DNA from: Ignavibacteria bacterium
GTDB lineage: Bacteria; Bacteroidota; Ignavibacteria; Kapaibacteriales; UBA2268
Direction: 5' to 3'
NCBI GenBank assembly: GCA_016844745.1
Contig: JAERMQ010000028.1
Span: 1 to 43,930 of the forward strand
Length of the DNA: 43,930 nucleotides
The translations under genes were made by a program, and so were the position numbers. Positions 1-8,785 of this stretch are shown here, in pieces. Every line of letters begins with the position of its first letter. Position 1 is the stretch's first letter. Below the pieces are notes generated by a model. That model was not told the DNA's origin, ran no database searches, and saw only the letters and a program-made list of their open reading frames with translations.

Positions 1-91
1 TCGCTCATTTTTGTTCGGTGAAGTGGTTAAAATTGTTTAACTTATAATTTGTTATGACGTTTATAATTGCAATTTCATTTATTTTCACTGA

Positions 92-2362
92 TTAAGGTTT
101 AGATATTACAAATATAACTTGTTCTAATAATACTTCATTCCATACTTTACCACAATCAATTAATCGGGTTAAATGATCATAGATTTGTTCTCGAATAGAG
201 CCCCAATTTGATGCATAAAGAAGAGATTTAGGTACAATAAAGGACAGTAAGCCTTTATTATTTATTAATTCAAAACCTTGTTTGATGAAAAGAATAGCTG
301 TATCATTTGAACTTATATCATATTTATCTAAAAATCTGCGTTCATTTTCTTCTAATTCTCTTCCTCGTACATAAGGTGGATTACTTATAATCACATCAAA
401 ACCATGCTTCTCATATCCCTTGCTCTGAGGTTTATAAGAAAATGATGGCTCCTGCACTGTCATTGCTTGGTTTTCTTCAATTTCATCTGTACCATATCCG
501 GCATTATATTCACTCCCTGAATCCTTGAGCTTCCATTCTTTAATATCCTGATAAGTAGAATATCTGAACTTAATAGGATAGGGCTGTTCAGATTCTTTGC
601 CATCTTTTGATTTTTTCTTTGAATAATCCCTGTAGCCGGGAAACACCTGTGGGAACTCCTTAAACCAATTGAAAGCCTTATCTCCGGCTATATCCGGGTC
701 ATCTATTAATGAATTACCGCATTTAATATTATCATCCAAAGCTGTTAATTCAGATGTACTGTTTGCTGTTTTAATCCATAACGATAGCTTTGTAATCTCT
801 ACGGATTCATTATTCAAATCAACTCCAAAGAGGTTATTTAGGAGTATGTGCTTGTCAAGAGCAAATAATTCACCTTGTCCGCCGGATAATTCTGTGATTT
901 TATCATTCACTTTCTGCCCTTCTGCATAGAGGAAATTGAAAGCCTGATTGAGAAACGCTCCCGAACCACATGCCGGGTCGAGAACTTTTATTTCCATAAG
1001 AATTTTTTTGTAAGCAAGCCAGAAATCAAGATGCTTTTCATAAAATCCTAATTCTTTCTTCCTGTCCTCAAGCCAGCCGCCAATTGCATTTTCTACTATA
1101 TACTTGGTAATGTATTCAGGAGTGTAATATATACCTTCCTTCTTGCGCTTACTTGTCTTTTTATCAAATACTTTACCCTCTATTCCGGCTTTAATTTCCT
1201 CAATATCCGAAATTGATTGCTCGAAAATATGTCCAAGAATATTAACGTCAATATCCGATTCAAAGTCATAATCGATTAACCTGAGTATTTCATCAAAAAT
1301 TTTATCCTTTAAAACAAAATTATCCAGAGCCTTATCCTCTTCAAACAAGCCTCCATTGAATTTGTTGATTTTATGCTGAACCGAACCGTTATTAATCGCT
1401 CCGAACAAACCCTTGAGCTCATCCCATATTTTAGTATCTGATGAAATAAATGATTTTTTACCATCGTTTATCAAATCCCTTAATAGGTTTGAAGGCAGCA
1501 GTCCGTTATCTGTACAAAAGGAAATGAATATTATCCTATCTAATATATTCTGCGTCTTTTCAAATAGGAATAATTCAAATTCATCTTCTACTAAAAACGG
1601 GTACCGGCGAATATTTATATGATATTTGTTATTTTGTTTCAGGTGCTCAAAAAGCTTTGACCTGACATCCTTATATACAAGATAAAATTCTTTTGAAATA
1701 TTCTTCTCATCAGTTTCATTCTTAGCATAGAGAATATCAATAACAGAATCCCCTCTTTCGTTTATTAGATTCTCTTTACTCATCAGGTAAAAGAATTTTC
1801 TGAAATTTTCATACGTACCAAGCTCTTCTATAAAGAATTCTTCATATTCGGTAGATGAAGATTGATGGTAAAGACGGATTTCAATGAAGTTGGAAACAAT
1901 TACCCATTTGCAGGATTTACCTATTTTATGCTGATAACTGAACGCCTGCTCGATTGGAGTTCTTGTATCATTGTGCCTATGCTGTTTATCGTCAAGAGTT
2001 GTATTTGCATCCTTTATCTCAACTGCAACCCGTATGTTTTCACTTTCATTAGAAAAGAACCCCAAGGCAGCATCAGCAGATTTAGAATCAATCGTTGTAA
2101 GCTGTTCCGGATTCAGATTCCATTGCTTGGGGCTATTAATCCTATTTTGAAAACCGAGTACATGAGTAAAAATATCATTAATGAATTCGGGTTTTGTTGC
2201 TGATTCTTTTGCGGTTTTAATATTGCCGGAATTGATAAAATTTATCCATTTAGTAATTATAGCCTGTTTGCCGTCATAACTTGCTTTATTAGTTTTATCT
2301 ATCCTATTCAGGATGTTATTCAGGTTCTTGATATTAAAAATATTCTTCTTTAAATTCGGCAT
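92..2362 (-). CDS. Eco57I-like (type IIG) restriction-modification protein, apparently lacking its C-terminal recognition domain
   Basis: An N6-adenine DNA methyltransferase joined to an N-terminal nuclease-like domain, as in type IIG/Eco57I enzymes that modify and cut the same target. The nuclease half shows a PD-(D/E)XK pattern: D98 in KSADAALG and E115-I-K117 in AVEIK. The methyltransferase half has motif I DPACGSG at 462-468, an acidic motif in GVDLNNESVEI, and the catalytic NPPY at 661-664. Family members usually run to 900-1,300 residues because a target recognition domain follows; here only 92 residues follow NPPY and the frame ends at TAA (92-94). The other two frames also stop within about 25 bases, so no simple frameshift rescues it. 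It may be a decayed enzyme, or it may depend on a separate specificity protein encoded left of the window, where an ATG at 6-8 on the same strand could start another gene. A Bacteroidota-type promoter lies about 60 bases upstream. Confidence 0.85.
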   Translation of the reverse strand: MPNLKKNIFNIKNLNNILNRIDKTNKASYDGKQAIITKWINFINSGNIKTAKESATKPEFINDIFTHVLGFQNRINSPKQWNLNPEQLTTIDSKSADAALGFFSNESENIRVAVEIKDANTTLDDKQHRHNDTRTPIEQAFSYQHKIGKSCKWVIVSNFIEIRLYHQSSSTEYEEFFIEELGTYENFRKFFYLMSKENLINERGDSVIDILYAKNETDEKNISKEFYLVYKDVRSKLFEHLKQNNKYHINIRRYPFLVEDEFELFLFEKTQNILDRIIFISFCTDNGLLPSNLLRDLINDGKKSFISSDTKIWDELKGLFGAINNGSVQHKINKFNGGLFEEDKALDNFVLKDKIFDEILRLIDYDFESDIDVNILGHIFEQSISDIEEIKAGIEGKVFDKKTSKRKKEGIYYTPEYITKYIVENAIGGWLEDRKKELGFYEKHLDFWLAYKKILMEIKVLDPACGSGAFLNQAFNFLYAEGQKVNDKITELSGGQGELFALDKHILLNNLFGVDLNNESVEITKLSLWIKTANSTSELTALDDNIKCGNSLIDDPDIAGDKAFNWFKEFPQVFPGYRDYSKKKSKDGKESEQPYPIKFRYSTYQDIKEWKLKDSGSEYNAGYGTDEIEENQAMTVQEPSFSYKPQSKGYEKHGFDVIISNPPYVRGRELEENERRFLDKYDISSNDTAILFIKQGFELINNKGLLSFIVPKSLLYASNWGSIREQIYDHLTRLIDCGKVWNEVLLEQVIFVISKP

Positions 2363-2420
2363 AGAATCTCTTCAATCAAATAAGATTAATATTTTTAGCA
2401 GTCAGCTCATAATCCTTTCA

Positions 2421-2452
2421 CAAACTTAATATCTTTTAATCTAATAGTCAAA
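2421..2452 (-). promoter_or_regulatory. Bacteroidota-type promoter of the restriction-modification gene
   Basis: On the minus strand the sequence reads TTTG (2449-2452), 20 bases, then TAAGTTTG (2421-2428). This fits the Bacteroidota sigma-A consensus TTTG-N19/20-TAnnTTTG. Transcription would start near 2413 and give a leader of about 50 bases before the ATG at 2362. Confidence 0.6.
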
Positions 2453-2552
2453 TAAAACAAATCTTAATTTCTTATATTATTACCCTTAATCAGTAGTAAT
2501 TTCTGTTTGTGTTAGCAATTGGATTTCTTAAAAATAAAATAATTTTCTTTTC

Positions 2553-2920
2553 AAAATCGTTTTAAAATCGTTTTTATGCCATTACTTTTTCTTAAATTAT
2601 CTTTGCATTGGCGTGTTCTTTGAAATTGCGGTTATAAAAACTTCGTGCTCTTTGTGCATACCTTTGAGACCTTTGTGTTAAATTACTTCACATTTAAAAG
2701 AGGAGTTTTTTACCACAAAGAACACAAAGTAAAGACACAAAGTATCACAAAGAAAAAAATTATCAATTTGAAAATTAATAAAATCGTAGAAATCCGTAGA
2801 AAATCGTAGAAAATCGTACACAACGGTATCAATACGACAAAACCTTCCGAAGGTTATCAATTAGAATGATGAGAAATAAAAGGTATTCTTGCACTCTTTA
2901 AACAAAACCTTCGGAAGGTT
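2553..2920. repeat. Decayed CACAAAGG-rich interspersed repeat, copy A, with 10-mer tandem and palindromes
   Basis: Most of the 626-base gap between the restriction-modification gene and atpC is repeat. The core 2553-2682, read on the minus strand, closely resembles 35887-36016 on the plus strand, with shared blocks such as CTCAAAGGTATGCACAAAG and AATGCAAAGATAAT. Next come several CACAAAG words (2713-2752), a 10-base tandem of the form AAATCGTAGA (about 2781-2819, four copies, imperfect), and two 15-base palindromes, AACCTTCCGAAGGTT at 2841-2855 and its variant AACCTTCGGAAGGTT at 2906-2920. I see no convincing gene in this gap. Confidence 0.75.
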
Positions 2921-2988
2921 AAATCTCAAAAAAAATGCAGCTATCTTTAATTATTAAAGAATAGCTGCATTAAAATTGAGAAGAGTTA

Positions 2989-3255
2989 CTATACTTCCTC
3001 AGCAGATTCAACCAATACCGATACTTTGTTCTTAGCAACTTCTGCAAATCCATCCGTTGTTGAGAATGAGTGGGACTTCCCACCAGTTTCGACAACTTTA
3101 ACTTTACCGTTATCTAAAGAAGAAACAATTGGTGCGTGATTAATCAATACCTGAAACGGTGATTTGCTCCCCGGTAAAGTTACTGACTCTGCTTCTCCGC
3201 TATAGATAACCTTTTGCGGAGTTATTATATCAACCTGAAGTTTATTTTCACTCAT
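2989..3255 (-). CDS. atpC: F1Fo ATP synthase epsilon subunit (short form)
   Basis: Epsilon subunit of the F1 sector, part of the central stalk that couples rotation to catalysis and can restrain ATP hydrolysis. At 88 residues it contains only the N-terminal beta-sandwich (LQVDIITPQKVIYSGEAESVTLPG, then the conserved ..GSKSPFQVLINHAPIVSSL.. segment). The C-terminal helical hairpin of the 130-140 residue forms, which carries the inhibitory function, is absent; short epsilon subunits are usual in Bacteroidota and relatives. It starts 20 bases after the atpD stop on the same strand and is surely co-transcribed. No other ATP synthase genes are present in the window, consistent with lineages where atpDC is separate from the main atp cluster. 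Confidence 0.95.
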   Translation of the reverse strand: MSENKLQVDIITPQKVIYSGEAESVTLPGSKSPFQVLINHAPIVSSLDNGKVKVVETGGKSHSFSTTDGFAEVAKNKVSVLVESAEEV

Positions 3256-3275
3256 AATTATTTATTTCTTTAATG

Positions 3276-4712
<1,437 letters not shown>

Positions 4713-4835
4713 TTATTTCCATATTTATTCCTTAAACCAAAGCTGCAGGCAGCTTAATCTTTAAATCCAATTTTAAAAATTCAAACAGGTAAACAAGCAA
4801 GTTTGAATTAAATCAATAAACATTGAATTAAAAAG

Positions 4836-4867
4836 CAAAAATAACTAATAATATTAATTTAGGCAAT
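4836..4867 (-). promoter_or_regulatory. Possible promoter for atpDC
   Basis: The minus strand reads ATTG (4864-4867), 20 bases, TATTTTTG (4836-4843). The -7 element fits TAnnTTTG fully and the -33 element differs from TTTG in one base. It would give a leader of about 140 bases. Confidence 0.35.
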
Positions 4868-4970
4868 AATTTATTAAGAATTTTTTTAATTTAATTTTAG
4901 CCAATAAATTTTATAATTAAAAATCCCCAGTGAACAAGTGAATCAGATACTTCTGAAAAATAATTAAGAC

Positions 4971-5096
4971 TTGTTGAAAAAGTAAAGAAGAATGTCATTC
5001 GTAAGCGAAGTGAAGAATCCAGAAGCGGCATTGGGAGTGGATTCTTCACTTCGCTTACGAATGACATTCTTCCAAATAATTAGTTTTTCCACAGAC
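4971..5096. repeat. GTCATTC hairpin repeat, copy 1 (MITE/REP-like)
   Basis: Arms 4987-5021 and 5038-5072 form a perfect 35-base inverted repeat around a 16-base loop. Shorter imperfect outer ends follow: TTGTTGAAAAAG on the left and TTTTTCCACAGA on the right. No reading frame inside. It lies between the start of atpD and the 3' end of the glycosyltransferase gene, both on the minus strand. The rest of gap 4692-5131 shows nothing except a possible promoter. Confidence 0.9.
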
Positions 5097-5131
5097 TATT
5101 AACAAAGAAAAATACTGATTGAATCAATGAT

Positions 5132-6937
5132 TTATTTTTTTAAAGTTCGATTCACCCTGTCATTCCTTATATAGACCCCTACCCCATCAGCTTCCGAAAT
5201 GAAAGTATAATTCGAGTCTATTATTTTTTTAATTTCCGGAAATTTATCAAATCCGTATATTGACTTGTCAGTAACGTAGAAACTTGTCTCTGATATTACA
5301 TCTAAAAATACTACCGGTTTATTTTCCTTCAAATCCTCGGCGTAAAGTTGCAAATAATATTCCTGGTTTGGCGAGGGAACTACCTGAAAATAAATATGTG
5401 AATGTCGTGTCCCCTGAATCATTCCCGATTCAATATAGCAATGGCTTCTCCAACCCCAAATAGCCATTTTTTCATCAGGTTTGGCATACTTTTGAATAAC
5501 AGGGAGATACCTGTTTTTATAAAACCATTCTTCAACTTTTTGCAGGGTAAATTCAAATCCTTTATTACCGGAGATTATCAGATATGAATTTGCTATAAGT
5601 GTAACAGTTAGAAAACCGTATGTCAGTTTTTTCAAAAATTTTTGACTGTTGTTTATAATCTTGCAGTAATTATTCTTGAAAATGTATAAAAAGATTCCAG
5701 CTGAAAAAGTAAGGGGTATATAGAATAAAATCTGATAATGATAAAAAATATTTTTAGGTTTAATTATTGAATAATAACTGCAAAATAACAATACCACAGA
5801 TAACAGAAGAAAATTAAAATCATAAATTTTCCAGGTTATAGACTTTCTATTTTTTATAATCTTAAAACCGGTCAATAGAATAATTATAGATAAAGAAATA
5901 AGAAAACCAATCCCTGCTTTTCCATGCAATTTAATAAATATAAATGGTCCAAAATTTGAAATATTGCCAAAATAATTTTTCAATCCATCTGTTGCATATT
6001 GCCAATTATTAATTATATATAAACTGAAGAATTCATCAATTAAATCGTATTTATAAAATACCAATATAGCAATTATGGTTGGTAATAAAGATGAACCCAG
6101 GAAATTAGATATTCTTATTAACTTAACTTTTTTCTCAATTTCTTTCTTTCTTATTTCAACAAAAATATATACTAAAGCAATACCAAAGGCAATTGGAACA
6201 GTTTGTAATTTTATAAATGGAAATAATCCTAAAAGTAAGCCTAAATAAAAAATTAATGCATGATGCCTATATGAGGAAATACTCAACTTAACGAACAAAA
6301 AAATGGTTGCCGACATGGTTAAGAAGACCAGATATTCTGAGCCATAGAAAATTACGGTTCCATTATTCGTAAGAGCTATTATCAGTATCAATGCTATGAC
6401 CGGTATTTTAGCAAAATCTCTATCACAAGCTAAAATAAGAGTACGATAAATAATAATCAATCCTGGAATTAAACAGAAAACCATTCCAAACATTCGTGCA
6501 TTAGCGTAGTTCAAGGATAATCCAAATAGTTTGAGAATTAAAACAGCATAAATTGAAATAGGACCAACGGTTGTTCCATCAACCGAATGCCAAAATAAGG
6601 GATTGTTAGAAAGTGTCATTGCTTCGGCAAGCAACTGTGGTTCATCCTGGTCAAGAAAATAAATTACCGAATTAGGCAGCCGCAATAAAATGATTCCGAA
6701 AACAATCAAGAAATAGAAAAATTTTTCAGTGAATAAAAACCTGAATTTCTTGAAATTAACTCTTTTATCCGGGAAGATGCTATAATAGCAGATAATTATC
6801 AATAATGCAAGGTAAATAAATGCGGACAGACGCCAGCAAAAATATCCGTAATAAGAAGTAGTATTTATCAGGTATTTGGTAAATTCTGCTAAATTACCCG
6901 GAAATCCGTCATAAAGATTTGTCATATTTGCTAACAA
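5132..6937 (-). CDS. Multi-pass membrane glycosyltransferase of the GT-C/PMT (ArnT-like) type
   Basis: A 601-residue, strongly hydrophobic protein with about 11-13 predicted membrane helices. After the second helix comes the acidic loop LDQDEPQLLAEA (about residues 92-103), matching the D-E loop that GT-C glycosyltransferases use to bind a lipid-phosphate sugar donor. A long C-terminal soluble tail (from about 480, ..IQKYAKPDEKMAIWGWRSHCYIESGM..) resembles the periplasmic domain of these enzymes. The likely role is transfer of a sugar from an undecaprenyl or dolichyl-like carrier to a cell-envelope acceptor; neither donor nor acceptor can be read from sequence. Start alternatives are Met1 and Met5. 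It stands alone with hairpin repeat 1 behind it, and the divergent ABC genes begin about 200 bases upstream. Confidence 0.75.
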   Translation of the reverse strand: MLANMTNLYDGFPGNLAEFTKYLINTTSYYGYFCWRLSAFIYLALLIIICYYSIFPDKRVNFKKFRFLFTEKFFYFLIVFGIILLRLPNSVIYFLDQDEPQLLAEAMTLSNNPLFWHSVDGTTVGPISIYAVLILKLFGLSLNYANARMFGMVFCLIPGLIIIYRTLILACDRDFAKIPVIALILIIALTNNGTVIFYGSEYLVFLTMSATIFLFVKLSISSYRHHALIFYLGLLLGLFPFIKLQTVPIAFGIALVYIFVEIRKKEIEKKVKLIRISNFLGSSLLPTIIAILVFYKYDLIDEFFSLYIINNWQYATDGLKNYFGNISNFGPFIFIKLHGKAGIGFLISLSIIILLTGFKIIKNRKSITWKIYDFNFLLLSVVLLFCSYYSIIKPKNIFYHYQILFYIPLTFSAGIFLYIFKNNYCKIINNSQKFLKKLTYGFLTVTLIANSYLIISGNKGFEFTLQKVEEWFYKNRYLPVIQKYAKPDEKMAIWGWRSHCYIESGMIQGTRHSHIYFQVVPSPNQEYYLQLYAEDLKENKPVVFLDVISETSFYVTDKSIYGFDKFPEIKKIIDSNYTFISEADGVGVYIRNDRVNRTLKK

Positions 6938-7134
6938 AAAATCCTAATTTTAAATCACATCGAATTTTAATATTTTCAAAATTAATAATTTTCCTATTAG
7001 TTAAATACAATCAATACATTTATTCATCATCCTTGACCAATGATACTTTGCTCTCCATAAAATTATTCTTAAATTATATTTTAGTAAATTTAAAATTATA
7101 ATACTTTTTTTATGAGAATTTTATAATCGTAATA

Positions 7135-8058
7135 ATGAGCAGTATAGTAGAGGCAGATTCCTTATCGAAGAATTTCGGTAAAACACGAGCATTGAATAAT
7201 ATTAGCTATCATGCTGAAAAAGGTGAAATATTAGGATTCATCGGTCCTGATGGTAGCGGGAAAACAACCAATTTCAGGATTCTGACAACACTCTTAAGAC
7301 CGAGTTCGGGGAAAGCTTCAATATTCGGATTGGATTCGGTAAAAAATTTTCGTGAAATAAGACCACGGCTGGGGTATATGCCGGGACGTTTTTCGCTTTA
7401 CCAGGATTTAAGTGTCGAAGAAAATTTGCAATTTTTTGCTTCTATTTTCGGTTCAACAATAGAAAAAAATTATGCGCTTATAAAAGACATTTATATAATG
7501 CTCGAGCCGTTTTCCAAGCGTCCTGCCGGCAAACTATCCGGTGGGATGAAGCAAAAACTTGCTCTTTCCTGCGCATTGATTCATAAACCCGAACTATTGA
7601 TTTTAGATGAGCCTACAACTGGTGTCGATGCGGTTTCCCGTAAGGAATTCTGGGATATGCTTATTCGATTAAAGGAACAGGGTATTACTATTCTTGTTTC
7701 AACTCCATATATGGACGAGGCTAGCATGTGCGATAGAGTGGCTTTGATTCAGGATGGTGTGATTTTAAATATTGATACTCCTGATACTATAGTGAAAAAT
7801 TTTGATAGGCAGCTATTTTCTGTAAAGTCAACTGACCGCTATAAGTTGTTACAAGTTTTAGGAACTTCATTATACTGTCACTCAGTTTATCCTTTCGGTG
7901 AATTCATGCATTATATAGATAAACGAAATGAAATTTCAGTGAACGATATTTCAAATTTTTTAAATGATAATGGTATAGTAAATACAGAAGTTAAAATCGC
8001 AAAACCTAATATTGAAGATTGTTTCATGGAATTAATGCTTAAAAATGAACGGAAATGA
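7135..8058 (+). CDS. ABC transporter ATP-binding protein (YbhF N-half-like, H-switch missing)
   Basis: Nucleotide-binding domain of an ABC-2 type exporter, 307 residues. Walker A GPDGSGKT is at 37-44, the signature LSGGMKQ at 134-140, and Walker B LLILDEP with D158-E159. The H-switch histidine, normally in STHYMDEA, is a proline here (P191 in VSTPYMDEA). The downstream gene overlaps by 14 bases and has the opposite defect: a good histidine but a degenerate signature. The two together match the two halves of the fused E. coli YbhF ATPase, so they probably act as an asymmetric heterodimer. No HlyD-like adaptor or ABC-2 permease is present nearby; the next gene is on the other strand. Confidence 0.88.
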   Translation: MSSIVEADSLSKNFGKTRALNNISYHAEKGEILGFIGPDGSGKTTNFRILTTLLRPSSGKASIFGLDSVKNFREIRPRLGYMPGRFSLYQDLSVEENLQFFASIFGSTIEKNYALIKDIYIMLEPFSKRPAGKLSGGMKQKLALSCALIHKPELLILDEPTTGVDAVSRKEFWDMLIRLKEQGITILVSTPYMDEASMCDRVALIQDGVILNIDTPDTIVKNFDRQLFSVKSTDRYKLLQVLGTSLYCHSVYPFGEFMHYIDKRNEISVNDISNFLNDNGIVNTEVKIAKPNIEDCFMELMLKNERK

Positions 8059-8782
8059 AATACCAGTCATTGTCGCTAAAGATTTAACCCGCAAATTCGG
8101 GAAGTTTGTAGCCGTCGATAAAATCAGTTTTGAAGTAAAACCAGGTGAAATTTTTGGCTTTCTCGGCGCTAACGGAGCCGGTAAAACGACAGCTATAAAG
8201 ATGCTTACAGGATTACTCATTCCTTCCAGTGGAAGGGCTTCCGTTGCCGATTTTGACGTTTTTAAACATACTGAAGATATTAAAAAGAGAATCGGGTATA
8301 TGAGTCAGAAATTCTCTCTTTATGATAATTTAACTTTATTCGAGAATATCCGCTTCTATGCAGGTATTTATGGTATTCCTGATAATGAAATCAAAACGAA
8401 AGCCCATTCATTACTTAAAAAATTTGCTGTTGAGGAAAAAAAAAATGAATTGGTTGGCTCGCTTCCTTTAGGCTGGAAGCAGAAATTGGCATTTTCTATT
8501 GCAATTCTGCATAATCCCAAAATAGTTTTTCTGGATGAACCAACGGGTGGCGTTGACCCTATAACCCGGCGACAGTTCTGGAATTTGATTTATGAAGCTG
8601 CCCACAACGGGACTACTATCTTCGTTACAACACATTATATGGATGAAGCAGAATATTGCGACCGCATCTCAATCATGGTAGATGGCAGAATTGAAGCTAT
8701 GGATACACCCGGTAATTTAAAACAAAAATATTCCTGCGAGTCTATCAATGATGTATTCATCAAGCTTGCAAGAGGTTCATAA
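8045..8782 (+). CDS. ABC transporter ATP-binding protein (YbhF C-half-like, degenerate signature)
   Basis: Second ABC ATPase of the pair, 245 residues, starting inside the end of the previous gene (14-base overlap, different frame), which implies translational coupling. Walker A GANGAGKT is at 41-48, Walker B VFLDEP with D164-E165, and the H-switch histidine is H197 in VTTHYMDEA. The signature reads LPLGWKQ (140-146) where LSGGxxQ is expected; the LPLGxxQ form is known from the C-terminal half of YbhF-like proteins. The two ATP sites of the heterodimer are therefore probably not equivalent. The stop lies 3 bases from the stop of the convergent sbcC gene, with no room for a terminator between them. 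The membrane partner must be elsewhere in the genome, if the pair still works. Confidence 0.88.
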   Translation: MNGNEIPVIVAKDLTRKFGKFVAVDKISFEVKPGEIFGFLGANGAGKTTAIKMLTGLLIPSSGRASVADFDVFKHTEDIKKRIGYMSQKFSLYDNLTLFENIRFYAGIYGIPDNEIKTKAHSLLKKFAVEEKKNELVGSLPLGWKQKLAFSIAILHNPKIVFLDEPTGGVDPITRRQFWNLIYEAAHNGTTIFVTTHYMDEAEYCDRISIMVDGRIEAMDTPGNLKQKYSCESINDVFIKLARGS

Positions 8783-8785
8783 ATT

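Noticed and set aside
1..2362. Possible BREX (pglX) or other defence island around the methyltransferase
   Set aside because: No pglZ, brxC, brxL or other defence genes follow; the next gene to the right is atpC. The left side is outside the window.
2678..2860. 60-codon open frame on the minus strand between the restriction-modification gene and atpC
   Set aside because: It covers CACAAAG and AAATCGTAGA repeats, giving a low-complexity hydrophobic peptide with no family resemblance.
7020..7134. Promoter for the ABC pair (TACTTTG and TACTTTTT words)
   Set aside because: No TTTG at the right distance and the -7 spacing is off by a base; too weak to list.
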